Part shown: positions 1-6,334 of the stretch, in pieces
Layout: each line of letters begins with the position of its first letter
How positions within the stretch are numbered: position 1 is the stretch's first letter
NCBI GenBank assembly: GCA_012797725.1
Contig: JAAZON010000181.1
Coordinates: 1-8,930 of the forward strand
Reading direction: 5' to 3'
Source of the DNA: SAR324 cluster bacterium
GTDB lineage: Bacteria; Bdellovibrionota; UBA2361; JAAZON01
DNA: 8,930 bases
Program-made: the position numbers and the translations under genes
Notes under the pieces: model-generated
The model's input: the letters and a program-made list of their open reading frames with translations, nothing else
Told to the model about the DNA's origin: nothing
Database searches by the model: none

Positions 1-842
1 CTCTTATCTGGGCGAATTCGCTCATTGTCTGAATTAGTCTCAAGATCTTTGCCCATTTCAGTTCCAATGACTTTTACGAGACTCGCTATTGAAATTTCTC
101 GATTACTTCCCAGGTTCACCACGTCACCCACAACAGCATCACTCTCACATACAGCTACCATTCCTTTCGCCGTATCTTTCACATAAGTGAAGTCTCGCGT
201 AGGAGACAGTGAACCCAAATTAATCTTTTTATTGCCTGATGCTGCTTGCGTAATGATGGTGGGTATAATGGCCCTGGTTGAGTGCCTAGGACCAAATGCA
301 TTGAAAGGCCTTGCTATAGTCACTGGTGTTCCAAAAGAGCGATAGAACGAAAGTGCTAATTGATCTGCTGCAGCTTTACTTGCAGCATAAGGCGACTGAG
401 CGGAGATCGGATGTTCCTCTGTGATTGGAACAAATTGGGCCGAACCATAGGTTTCACTAGTAGAAGTGTGCATAACACGTTCTATGCCATAATGCCTGGC
501 TGCTTGCAAAATATTTAACGTTCCACTTACGTTGGTAGCAACATAGGATTCCGGTGCTTTGTATGAGTACGGTATGCCAATTAACGCAGCGAGATGAAAA
601 ATGACATCTATATCCTTGCAAGCCTCCATGACCTGATGCGGGTCACGCACATCCCCTGGGAAAATCTCAATAGCATCTCTCTTTTCACGTGGAAGGGTAT
701 CCAACCACCCCGCACTACCGAAGGAATTGTAATAAACGAAAGCCTTAAGTTTTGCTCCACGCCTTAAAAGCTCTTCCACTAGATGACTCCCGATAAAACC
801 CTCGGAGCCTGTAACAAGTACTCGTTTCGACTTAATGTCCAT
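1..842 (-). CDS. legB: NAD-dependent 4,6-dehydratase, LegB-like (3' end cut off by window)
   Basis: Short-chain dehydrogenase/reductase of the extended NDP-sugar 4,6-dehydratase type. LegB enzymes convert an NDP-GlcNAc to the 4-keto-6-deoxy sugar, the first committed step of legionaminic acid synthesis, in the cytoplasm. I translated it by hand from the ATG at 842: 280 codons are open to the left edge, and the family is usually about 325-335 residues, so roughly 50 are missing. Visible features: the Rossmann NAD motif TGSEGFIGSH (residues 11-20); the FVYYNSFGSAGWLDTL segment (35-50), which I associate with the LegB subfamily; HTSTSETYG (125-133); and the catalytic YAASK (Y152, K156). Later segments RPFNAFGPR and SPTRDFTYVKDT are typical too. 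It lies 25 bp after the acyltransferase gene, with only a weak ribosome site. The family is confident. The exact substrate (GDP- or UDP-linked) cannot be told from sequence. Confidence 0.9.
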   Translation of the reverse strand, partial: MDIKSKRVLVTGSEGFIGSHLVEELLRRGAKLKAFVYYNSFGSAGWLDTLPREKRDAIEIFPGDVRDPHQVMEACKDIDVIFHLAALIGIPYSYKAPESYVATNVSGTLNILQAARHYGIERVMHTSTSETYGSAQFVPITEEHPISAQSPYAASKAAADQLALSFYRSFGTPVTIARPFNAFGPRHSTRAIIPTIITQAASGNKKINLGSLSPTRDFTYVKDTAKGMVAVCESDAVVGDVVNLGSNREISIASLVKVIGTEMGKDLETNSDNERIRPDK

Positions 843-867
843 CTCTAAATCCCATTTGCGTTCAATA

Positions 868-1542
868 TTAAAAGGCCTCTGTTCTCATGACTCGCGCTGG
901 CACTCCAACAACAGTTTCGAAATCTTCAACATCCTTTAATACAACCGAACCAGCACCGACTGTCACACCCCTTCCAATCTTGACTCCCTGAATGATCACC
1001 GATCGAGCTCCAATATGGGAAGATGCTCCCACTTGAACATCCCCGCAGAGACAAGCGCCACTTGCGATATGCGTGTGATCGCCCACCTTACAATTATGTT
1101 CAATTATGGCACCGCAATTCACAATTACATTCATTCCGATACTACAGTTACTGTTTAATAACGAGCCCGCTAAAAGCTGAGAACCCTCACCGAAGCTCGA
1201 AGATGGTGCTTGATAAGAATGAGGATGGATCACTGTTGCAGGCATCAATCCATATGATCGGGCAAGCTTGAAAAGAGTCTCCCTTAATGGGCCTGCTCTT
1301 GTTGAGCCAATTCCTATTATAAAAAATTCAGCACCTATATTACGGGCTTTTTCTAAGGCCGTGTCGTCACCTAAAAGTGGAATTCCCTTAAAAACCTCGC
1401 CTAGTCCGATTTGATTTTTATCAAGGACCCCTATAATCTCCTGTCCTTTTGTGAAACAAAGCGCTTCCAGCACTACTTGTGCATGTCCTCCTGCTCCAAG
1501 CAGTATACATTTCTGGGGACGTTGAACATTTGCGCCACTCAT
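868..1542 (-). CDS. NeuD/PglD/LegH-type sugar O- or N-acyltransferase
   Basis: A 224-residue left-handed beta-helix acyltransferase of the sialic-acid NeuD / bacillosamine PglD family, near the usual family length (about 200-220). The N-terminal Rossmann-like sugar-binding part carries ILLGAGGHA (13-21). The hexapeptide-repeat domain runs from about residue 117 to 203, and the C-terminus VVGVPARVM (211-219) is the usual family ending. H149, in IIEHN, is in the position of the PglD catalytic base, and H156/H158 follow. Family members transfer acetyl (or another acyl) from acyl-CoA to an amino or hydroxyl sugar. Next to a LegB-like gene, the likely role is the LegH step: N-acetylation of the UDP- or GDP-4-amino-4,6-dideoxy sugar. 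The start has ATG but only a poor ribosome site (AAGGGCG about 11 nt upstream). An O-acetyltransferase acting on the finished sugar is the main alternative. Confidence 0.85.
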   Translation of the reverse strand: MSGANVQRPQKCILLGAGGHAQVVLEALCFTKGQEIIGVLDKNQIGLGEVFKGIPLLGDDTALEKARNIGAEFFIIGIGSTRAGPLRETLFKLARSYGLMPATVIHPHSYQAPSSSFGEGSQLLAGSLLNSNCSIGMNVIVNCGAIIEHNCKVGDHTHIASGACLCGDVQVGASSHIGARSVIIQGVKIGRGVTVGAGSVVLKDVEDFETVVGVPARVMRTEAF

Positions 1543-1586
1543 TATCTAATTCGCCCTTCGAAAACTAATTACCACACCATATCAAA

Positions 1587-1633
1587 TCAAAGTTTACACT
1601 TGTTTTGTTTGGTTTTATCGAGCAAAACTTTGA
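1587..1633. repeat. 9-bp inverted repeat between amidotransferase and acyltransferase genes
   Basis: TCAAAGTTT at 1587-1595 and AAACTTTGA at 1625-1633 are perfect inverted copies separated by 29 bases. They lie in the 125-bp gap (1543-1667) between two same-strand genes, the widest gap in the left cluster. Neither strand has a clean U-run right after the arms, so this is not a convincing intrinsic terminator. An operator, an RNA processing or attenuation structure, or chance in an AT-rich gap are all possible. Confidence 0.4.
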
Positions 1634-1667
1634 GAATTAAACCCTGCACCAAGTTCTAATATTTTTT

Positions 1668-2858
1668 TCATACAACTGGATATTGCATAACCCATTTCCC
1701 ATCAATTTTCTTCCAGACATTCGAAAGACTTCTGTACTTATCGCAGACCGCCCAAAATTGCGCTTCATCAATTCCAAGGTAATCCAGGAATTCCTTATAA
1801 AAGCGCTTCGGAAATTCTCCGTCGTAACGCCGAACCAATCGCACCCCCTCTTCTCTAGTTATGTGATGCCTCCGAATATCTTGTTGTCCATCACGCGAAG
1901 CTCGTCCCATGCCAAACTTCATATAACTCAAAAACCAGTGGAAGCCATCGTGCCTATCATCAAGACTAGCATATTTAGTGTAAGTCCCTTCTGAACGCCC
2001 AAAATCATTAGTCTCAAAACCAGTGTGTGTAACCGCATAGTAGAAATTCTCTTCTGGCACCCATTTATGATAATATGAGTACCAATGCATCTCGATGCCG
2101 CTCTTTTGTATAACATCAGGATGAGGGGGCTTGTACCATTCAAGATCTTCAGGCTTTAATTCGTCGGCATCGACTAGTTTTTCATCTATTCCGTATTGTA
2201 CAGTTTGATCGACTCCTGCACCTTTATAGTAATATGCTTCCCATTCTTCTGGCCCTTCCTTCGGAAGATTTTTGTATTTTTCAGAGCCACCATATTCTAG
2301 CTCTCCGTTCTCACCGTAAAAGATCAACTTTATGCCAAAACGTTGTGCAATATGAAACGCCCAAGCTTTCTGTCCATATGCGAAAGGCTCCCATGCATCA
2401 CCCTTTAGATCAAAAGCTAGCCTGGCAAGTTTACGATGCACTTTCCCGTTTGGCTGACCAAGAATATTTGCAAAACCAGAAGACACGAAGTTTTCCAGGT
2501 TTTGCCAACCTATGTCTGTAAATCTAAACGGCGCCCACATACAACAAAGTGGATGCATATTGTAACGATATTTTAGTTGATGAGCCACAAAAGCGCTGTC
2601 TTTTCCACCGCTCCCAGGCACTACCACATCGTAAGATCCATTCGTACTGCGATACCGATTCAATAACGCTTCAAGTTCATGCTCACGACGTTCCCAATCC
2701 ACGACATTATCTTTCTCATAGGCCCATTGACATGCCGAGCATATGCCCTGTTCGTTGAACTTGGTACGAGGACGTTGATTAGAGACTACACAGTTTTTAC
2801 AGAAAACGACTTCTTTCGAGATGTAACTCAATTGTTTGTCCAAAGTGACTGGAGCCAT
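1668..2858 (-). CDS. N-acetyl sugar amidotransferase (PseA/WbpG type)
   Basis: A 396-residue ATP-dependent PP-loop enzyme of the WbpG/PseA (N-acetyl sugar amidotransferase) family, full length. It adenylates an N-acetyl group on a nonulosonic acid or NDP-sugar and replaces the carbonyl oxygen with ammonia, giving an acetamidino group. Visible: an N-terminal zinc-ribbon-like pair CKNC (C20, C23) and CSAC (C40, C43), and the PP-loop PGSGGKDS (81-88) that binds ATP. A His/aromatic-rich C-terminal half contains MHWYSYYHKW and an NDFGRSEGTYTKY region, both common in this family. The start is ATG with a strong AGGAG seven bases upstream. The preceding hisH2-like gene ends only 17 bp before it, so the two are translated from one message. 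HisH2 and HisF2 upstream are the expected ammonia donors. Whether the acceptor is legionaminic acid, pseudaminic acid or a mannuronic acid derivative is inferred only from the legB neighbour. Confidence 0.9.
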   Translation of the reverse strand: MAPVTLDKQLSYISKEVVFCKNCVVSNQRPRTKFNEQGICSACQWAYEKDNVVDWERREHELEALLNRYRSTNGSYDVVVPGSGGKDSAFVAHQLKYRYNMHPLCCMWAPFRFTDIGWQNLENFVSSGFANILGQPNGKVHRKLARLAFDLKGDAWEPFAYGQKAWAFHIAQRFGIKLIFYGENGELEYGGSEKYKNLPKEGPEEWEAYYYKGAGVDQTVQYGIDEKLVDADELKPEDLEWYKPPHPDVIQKSGIEMHWYSYYHKWVPEENFYYAVTHTGFETNDFGRSEGTYTKYASLDDRHDGFHWFLSYMKFGMGRASRDGQQDIRRHHITREEGVRLVRRYDGEFPKRFYKEFLDYLGIDEAQFWAVCDKYRSLSNVWKKIDGKWVMQYPVV

Positions 2859-2875
2859 TAAAAATCTCCTGTTTC

Positions 2876-3508
2876 CTATCTACTCAAAAAGTTCTTTGCT
2901 ATTTTCACTCCAATCGGCCCGCTCAATTCCAAATGAAACTGCAACCCAACCATATTATCCTTCGCAACAGCGGCGCAAAATCGCTGTGTACCATAATCCG
3001 AATCTGCTAGAGAATGTTTCGAGTCATTCGGAATCATCACAAAGGAATGGTTGAAATAAACATACGGAGAGTCACCCAGGCCTGACAGGCAAGTCCCCTC
3101 CCATACACGATTCTCGGATGGTATCAACGAGTTCCAACCAATTTCTGGTATCTTTTTCCCACAGAGAGCAGAGAATCTTTTCACTTCACCCGGAATTAAG
3201 TCTAACCCTGCATGAAAACCAAATTCTTCAGACGAACTCAGCAAAACCTGAGCACCAACACAAATCGCCATTAAAGGTCTACCTGAAGAAACAAAGTCTT
3301 TAACTGCATCTATCAAACCCCGGCGCCTGAGCTGCTCCATGGCTTCACCAAAAGCACCAACTCCAGGCAACAGCAAACGCGCGGCTTGTCTAATTGTATG
3401 GCAATCGTCACTGACTGTGACACGAGACCCACATTCCTCAAATACTTTTTGCACATTAAAAAGATTCCCAACGCCATAATCAACTATTACAAGTTCAGGG
3501 GAAACCAC
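2876..3508 (-). CDS. hisH: HisH2-like glutamine amidotransferase subunit (acetamidino modification)
   Basis: A 210-residue class I glutamine amidotransferase of the HisH family, normal length (about 200-210). It hydrolyses glutamine and channels ammonia to its HisF-like partner. The catalytic triad is complete: nucleophile C83 in MAICVGAQ, then H192 and E194 in FHLELSG. The N-terminal VDYGVGNL (9-16) and LLPGVGAFG (46-54) are typical. The nucleophile elbow reads CVG instead of the usual CLG, and FHLE replaces FHPE; both are mild departures seen in the raw sequence. The start is GTG, overlapping the last base of the hisF2 stop codon (TAGTG) and served by GGAGG at 3516-3520, which indicates translational coupling. 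No other histidine genes are present, and the next gene is a PseA/WbpG-type enzyme. It is therefore most likely the sugar-modifying paralogue, not the histidine pathway enzyme. Confidence 0.88.
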   Translation of the reverse strand: MVSPELVIVDYGVGNLFNVQKVFEECGSRVTVSDDCHTIRQAARLLLPGVGAFGEAMEQLRRRGLIDAVKDFVSSGRPLMAICVGAQVLLSSSEEFGFHAGLDLIPGEVKRFSALCGKKIPEIGWNSLIPSENRVWEGTCLSGLGDSPYVYFNHSFVMIPNDSKHSLADSDYGTQRFCAAVAKDNMVGLQFHLELSGPIGVKIAKNFLSR

Positions 3509-4449
3509 TACTGATCCTCCATTTTTACTTCAGAGATAATAGTCCTGGTGGGAATGCCAGCTTCGATCATGGCTTGTTTCATTTCGGTAATTGAATGAGG
3601 AACAACTGGAATGGCCTTATATCCACCATATCCAAAATTTAGAAAATCTATATTACCTGAATCGACCTCCTCTCCCATACGAAGGCGTCGTTCATTGAAT
3701 TGCATGGTTAAGCGTTGTATCGGCCTTGAGTAATAATAGTGAAGCATCGAAGCAACCGCGACTGCATCAGCCTGGCCCTGTTTAATCACATGAATTATAT
3801 CCTTGAGATCTCCGGCTCCGCCCGCCGATATTACGGGGACTGGAACCATTTCTGCGATTCTTTGCGTAAGTTCAATATCAAATCCACGTCCCGTACCTTC
3901 CTTGTTAATTGAGGTCAAAAGGATTTCCCCCACTCCCAGATCCACAACTTTTTGGGCCCAATAAAAAGCATCGAGGCCCGTTTCCTGCCTACCATAATCT
4001 GTCCATATCTCGTATTTGCCGTTTCTGTAACGATAAGCTTCTATCGACGCCACTATACACTGACTTCCAAATATGCGAGAGGCTTCCTTAAGTAAATTCG
4101 GGTTTTGAACAGCGGCCGTATTTATGGCTACTTTATCAGCGCCGGCTCTTAATAGCTCACTTACATTATCGATTGAGCGGATCCCACCTGCCACTGTCAG
4201 AGGCACAAATATTTGCCGTGCTGTCTGCTTCACAAATGATAAAAGACTATTTCGCTGGTACAAACTTGCGACAGCATCTTGGTAGATCAACTCATCAATA
4301 CCTTCTTGATAGTACATATTGGCGAAAAAGTCTGGTGAACCCAAAACTCTATAGCCATCGAACTGGATCCCTTTGATAAGATTTGGGCCTTTAATATCCA
4401 ATCTGGCTATGAGTCGAACAGTGCTTGCCACACCACCTCGTATATTCAA
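3508..4449 (-). CDS. hisF: HisF2/AglZ-like cyclase subunit of acetamidino modification
   Basis: A 313-residue (beta/alpha)8 barrel related to HisF, partner of the HisH-like subunit, supplying ammonia to the PseA/WbpG-type amidotransferase. The two barrel aspartates of HisF are kept: D18 in ARLDIKG and D160 in TGLDA. The two phosphate-binding loops are also visible: TVAGGIRS (85-92) and ISAGGAGD (207-214). Ordinary HisF is about 250 residues. This one continues about 60-70 residues after VASMLHYYY as a charged tail rich in Glu, Arg and Met, without a domain I recognise. The start is non-ATG: the open frame begins at TTG (4449), just after an in-frame TGA. An in-frame GTG at 4431, preceded by GAGG four bases upstream, would give MASTVRLIARLDIKG and fits homologues about as well. 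It is the first gene of the left-directed cluster. Confidence 0.86.
   Translation of the reverse strand: MNIRGGVASTVRLIARLDIKGPNLIKGIQFDGYRVLGSPDFFANMYYQEGIDELIYQDAVASLYQRNSLLSFVKQTARQIFVPLTVAGGIRSIDNVSELLRAGADKVAINTAAVQNPNLLKEASRIFGSQCIVASIEAYRYRNGKYEIWTDYGRQETGLDAFYWAQKVVDLGVGEILLTSINKEGTGRGFDIELTQRIAEMVPVPVISAGGAGDLKDIIHVIKQGQADAVAVASMLHYYYSRPIQRLTMQFNERRLRMGEEVDSGNIDFLNFGYGGYKAIPVVPHSITEMKQAMIEAGIPTRTIISEVKMEDQ
3516..3520 (-). promoter_or_regulatory. Ribosome binding site of hisH2 (GGAGG)
   Basis: GGAGG on the minus strand lies inside the last codons of hisF2, about seven bases before the GTG start. It decides this non-ATG start and supports coupled translation across the one-base overlap. 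Confidence 0.75.
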
Positions 4450-4511
4450 TTGTAGCCAATCTCATGACCGTTTTCAGCGCATTATCGTCTTCATGCTTTG
4501 GGCCATGCTTT

Positions 4512-4541
4512 ATTATATGGACTGAGAGAGGCTATTTTCAA
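4512..4541 (-). promoter_or_regulatory. Sigma-70-like promoter for the hisF2-legB cluster
   Basis: On the minus strand, TTGAAA (4541-4536) is followed after 18 bases by a perfect TATAAT (4517-4512). Transcription would begin near 4505, leaving a leader of about 55 bases before the TTG start, or about 75 before the alternative GTG. The position, upstream of the first gene and pointing at it, fits. No start-site data are available. Confidence 0.6.
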
Positions 4542-4648
4542 TACAGTAATTCTCAATAAATACATCATTGGAGGTACTCTCAAAACACTGTCAAAATCAA
4601 TATTCCTTTTCTTAAGATAATTCTGCCCCTCTTTTCCTCGTCGATTTC

Positions 4649-4716
4649 CACTGTTTTCATATCGAGAAGCGTGATTACTTCTGGAAAATAGTGTAAAAGG
4701 GAATCACTGTTCATAT
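4649..4716 (+). repeat. Imperfect direct repeat upstream of rubrerythrin
   Basis: CACTGTTTTCATAT (4649-4662) and CACTGTTCATAT (4705-4716) differ by a two-base deletion and start 56 bases apart. The second copy ends just before the ribosome site of the rubrerythrin gene. It could be a paired regulator site controlling the oxidative-stress genes, but it does not match a PerR, Fur, OxyR or FNR consensus that I can recognise, and chance is possible. Confidence 0.3.
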
Positions 4717-4719
4717 TTT

Positions 4720-4725
4720 AAGGAG
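4720..4725 (+). promoter_or_regulatory. Ribosome binding site of rubrerythrin (AAGGAG)
   Basis: AAGGAG seven bases before the ATG at 4733, well spaced and strong, fixing the start of the rubrerythrin gene. Confidence 0.8.
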
Positions 4726-4732
4726 CTACATC

Positions 4733-5233
4733 ATGAGCACTACTGACAATCTGAAAACCGCTTTTGCCGGAGAAAGCCAGGCAAATCAAAAATACAGAGC
4801 ATTTGCAAAAAAAGCCGAACAGGAAGGCTTTTTCAATGTCGCGAAACTTTTTCGCACTGCCGCAGAAGCTGAAAGGATTCACGCGGAAGGACATCTTGGA
4901 GCATTAGACGGTATTCTGTCCACTGCCGAGAACCTTCAAGCAGCAATCGACGGAGAAACCTATGAGTATACTGAGATGTATCCACCAATGCTGGATGCTG
5001 CAGAAAGAGAAAATCATAAGGCAAAGCGCATGTTTAATTATGCCGTCAAAGCGGAGGAAGTTCACGCCAAGCTCTATATGCTTGCTCTGGAAGCAGTGAA
5101 GCAAGGTAAGGATCTTGACGTCAGTAACTTCTACCTTTGCCCGGTTTGTGGTCATATTGAGTTTGGAACAACTCCTGCTTCATGCCCAATTTGTGGTGTC
5201 AAGGGTGATAAGTTTGTCCAAGTTCCAGCTTGA
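4733..5233 (+). CDS. rbr: Rubrerythrin
   Basis: A 166-residue cytoplasmic non-haem iron peroxidase that reduces hydrogen peroxide to water in anaerobes and microaerophiles, a little shorter than the classic ~190-residue form. The N-terminal ferritin-like four-helix part supplies the di-iron ligands: E14 (GESQA), E47 and H50 (EAERIH), E75 and E78 (GETYEY), and E108/H111 (AEEVH). The C-terminal rubredoxin-like domain has the Fe(SCys)4 set C136, C139 (CPVCG) and C151, C154 (CPICG). All key ligands are present, so the protein should be active. The gene has a strong ribosome site and is followed 61 bp later on the same strand by a rubredoxin-reductase fusion, its probable electron donor. No clear terminator lies between them, so co-transcription is likely. 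Confidence 0.95.
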   Translation: MSTTDNLKTAFAGESQANQKYRAFAKKAEQEGFFNVAKLFRTAAEAERIHAEGHLGALDGILSTAENLQAAIDGETYEYTEMYPPMLDAAERENHKAKRMFNYAVKAEEVHAKLYMLALEAVKQGKDLDVSNFYLCPVCGHIEFGTTPASCPICGVKGDKFVQVPA

Positions 5234-5294
5234 TTTCATAGAAGGGCTGCGAGCGTTTTGATTAAAATTAAACTGTTAGAATAGATTAAGACAA

Positions 5295-6173
5295 ATGCGA
5301 AAATATGTCTGTGATGTATGTGGATTTGTATATGATCCAGAGAAAGGAATACCAGAAATTGGCATTGCCCCAGGCACTCCCTTCGAGGAGCTTCCAGAGG
5401 ATTTCGAGTGCCCTATTTGTGGAGTTGGAAAATCATCTTTTTCTGCATCGGAAAGTGGTAGCGCAAAGCCCTTCGCACAGACATCCGCAACTCTCGTTGA
5501 CATAATCCAAAGAACTCCGAGTATAAAGAGTTTCCGTTTTCAAGTAGCAGATCTTTTGGAGTTTAAGGCGGGGCAATATTTGAAGCTTTCTCTTGGAGCT
5601 AATGAGGACTTGAGCAGGTTCTTATCAATCTCCAATTCACCGACTGAAAGAAGCTTCATTGAAGTAACAAAGAGAATAAGCACGAGTACTTTCTCGCTGC
5701 TTCTCGATCAGGCTCAAAAAGGACTCGAAGTTGAGATCAGCTATCCTATGGGCAACTTCATATTTGAGGGTGACTTTAAGAAAATCGCTCTGATTTCAGG
5801 CGGTATTGGAATCACTCCTCTTCGCAGTATTTGCCGTTATATAGTCGATACTAATTTAGACACCGATATCTGTCTGCTATATGCGAATCGAAGCCGGGAA
5901 GAGATCGCGTTTAAAAATGATTTTGATGAAATGCAAAATCTCTATTCCAAATTAAAGGCTCTATATGTACTGGATAACGCCGATGAATCTTGGCAGGGCT
6001 TGAGGGGCAGAATCGACGCCTCGTTAATCCAGAGAGAAATCCCTGATTACTTGGAACGCTGTTGTTTTGTATGCGGCCCACCGCTCATGGTTAAAGCAAT
6101 CTCTGAGTGCTTGCTGAACGATCTTAAAGTCCCAAAGAATCAGGTTCGACATGAAGATTTTGTAGGCTATTAA
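5295..6173 (+). CDS. Rubredoxin fused to FAD/NAD(P)H oxidoreductase
   Basis: A 292-residue two-domain protein. Residues 1-47 are a complete rubredoxin with four iron-binding cysteines, C6/C9 (CDVCG) and C39/C42 (CPICG), and the rubredoxin-like PEDFECP. After a short Ser/Ala-rich linker (about 48-62) comes a ferredoxin-NADP reductase-type module. This has GQYLKL (93-98) and RFLSISNSP (108-116, the RxxS flavin site), the NAD(P)-binding [11 protein letters not shown] (168-178), CGPPLM (260-265) and a C-terminal aromatic residue. It has no [2Fe-2S] domain. It should move electrons from NAD(P)H via flavin to its own rubredoxin, a self-contained NAD(P)H:rubredoxin oxidoreductase, and then to rubrerythrin encoded just upstream. 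FAD rather than FMN is inferred from family. The ATG at 5295 lacks a clear ribosome site, but C6 requires a start at or very near it. Confidence 0.9.
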   Translation: MRKYVCDVCGFVYDPEKGIPEIGIAPGTPFEELPEDFECPICGVGKSSFSASESGSAKPFAQTSATLVDIIQRTPSIKSFRFQVADLLEFKAGQYLKLSLGANEDLSRFLSISNSPTERSFIEVTKRISTSTFSLLLDQAQKGLEVEISYPMGNFIFEGDFKKIALISGGIGITPLRSICRYIVDTNLDTDICLLYANRSREEIAFKNDFDEMQNLYSKLKALYVLDNADESWQGLRGRIDASLIQREIPDYLERCCFVCGPPLMVKAISECLLNDLKVPKNQVRHEDFVGY

Positions 6174-6273
6174 ATTGGCCCTCATCGATTGAATGACATT
6201 AATGTTCAAAATGATAGGTGTCCCTTTGCGGCTCAATAGATCTAGGCTTTGTGGGAAAACAAAAAGACACAAA

Positions 6274-6310
6274 TGGCCTTTCAACTCCAGTTTTTATTTC
6301 ACAAAGGCCA
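6274..6310 (-). terminator. Hairpin with T-rich tail after the radical SAM gene
   Basis: Read on the minus strand, TGGCCTTT (6310-6303) pairs perfectly with AAAGGCCA (6281-6274) around a 21-base loop, followed by a T-rich stretch (6273-6252). It begins 25 bases past the stop codon at 6335, the expected place for an intrinsic terminator. The long loop and interrupted T-run weaken it. On the plus strand no T-run follows, so it would not clearly end the rubredoxin-reductase transcript. Confidence 0.45.
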
Positions 6311-6334
6311 AGAACTTCCTATCTGATTACAACA

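Larger units (their letters stand above)
4450..4732. other. Divergent intergenic region between hisF2 and rubrerythrin
   Basis: A 283-bp AT-rich spacer from which two units diverge. It contains a good minus-strand promoter near its left end (4512-4541) and the rubrerythrin ribosome site near its right end. I see no small gene in it and no convincing plus-strand -35/-10 pair. Near the right end are an imperfect direct repeat and a short inverted repeat (GTGATT at 4671-4676 and AATCAC at 4702-4707), which could be operator parts. Confidence 0.7.

Noticed and set aside
1..842. PseB-type (pseudaminic acid) dehydratase as an alternative to LegB
   Set aside because: The YYNSFGSAGWLDTL segment and the NEREIS/ERIRP-like C-terminal pattern fit the LegB subfamily as I know it, and PseB proteins read differently in these places. 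Substrate still needs a biochemical test.
1928..2143. Minus-strand open frame within the amidotransferase gene
   Set aside because: It is an out-of-frame shadow of a full-length, well-supported gene on the same strand.
2876..4449. HisH and HisF as histidine biosynthesis enzymes
   Set aside because: No other his genes are present, the pair is followed directly by a PseA/WbpG-type amidotransferase, and the HisF protein is extended. This fits the sugar-modification paralogues better.
4568..4597. Plus-strand promoter for rubrerythrin (TTGGAG with CAAAAT)
   Set aside because: Only about four of six bases match at each box and it is over 130 bases from the start. Too weak to list.
6189..6209. Near-palindrome TTGAATGACATTAATGTTCAA after the rubredoxin-reductase gene
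   Set aside because: The core ACATTAATGT is symmetric, but the arms need a three-base bulge, it is AT-rich and no T-run follows. Not convincing as a terminator or operator.
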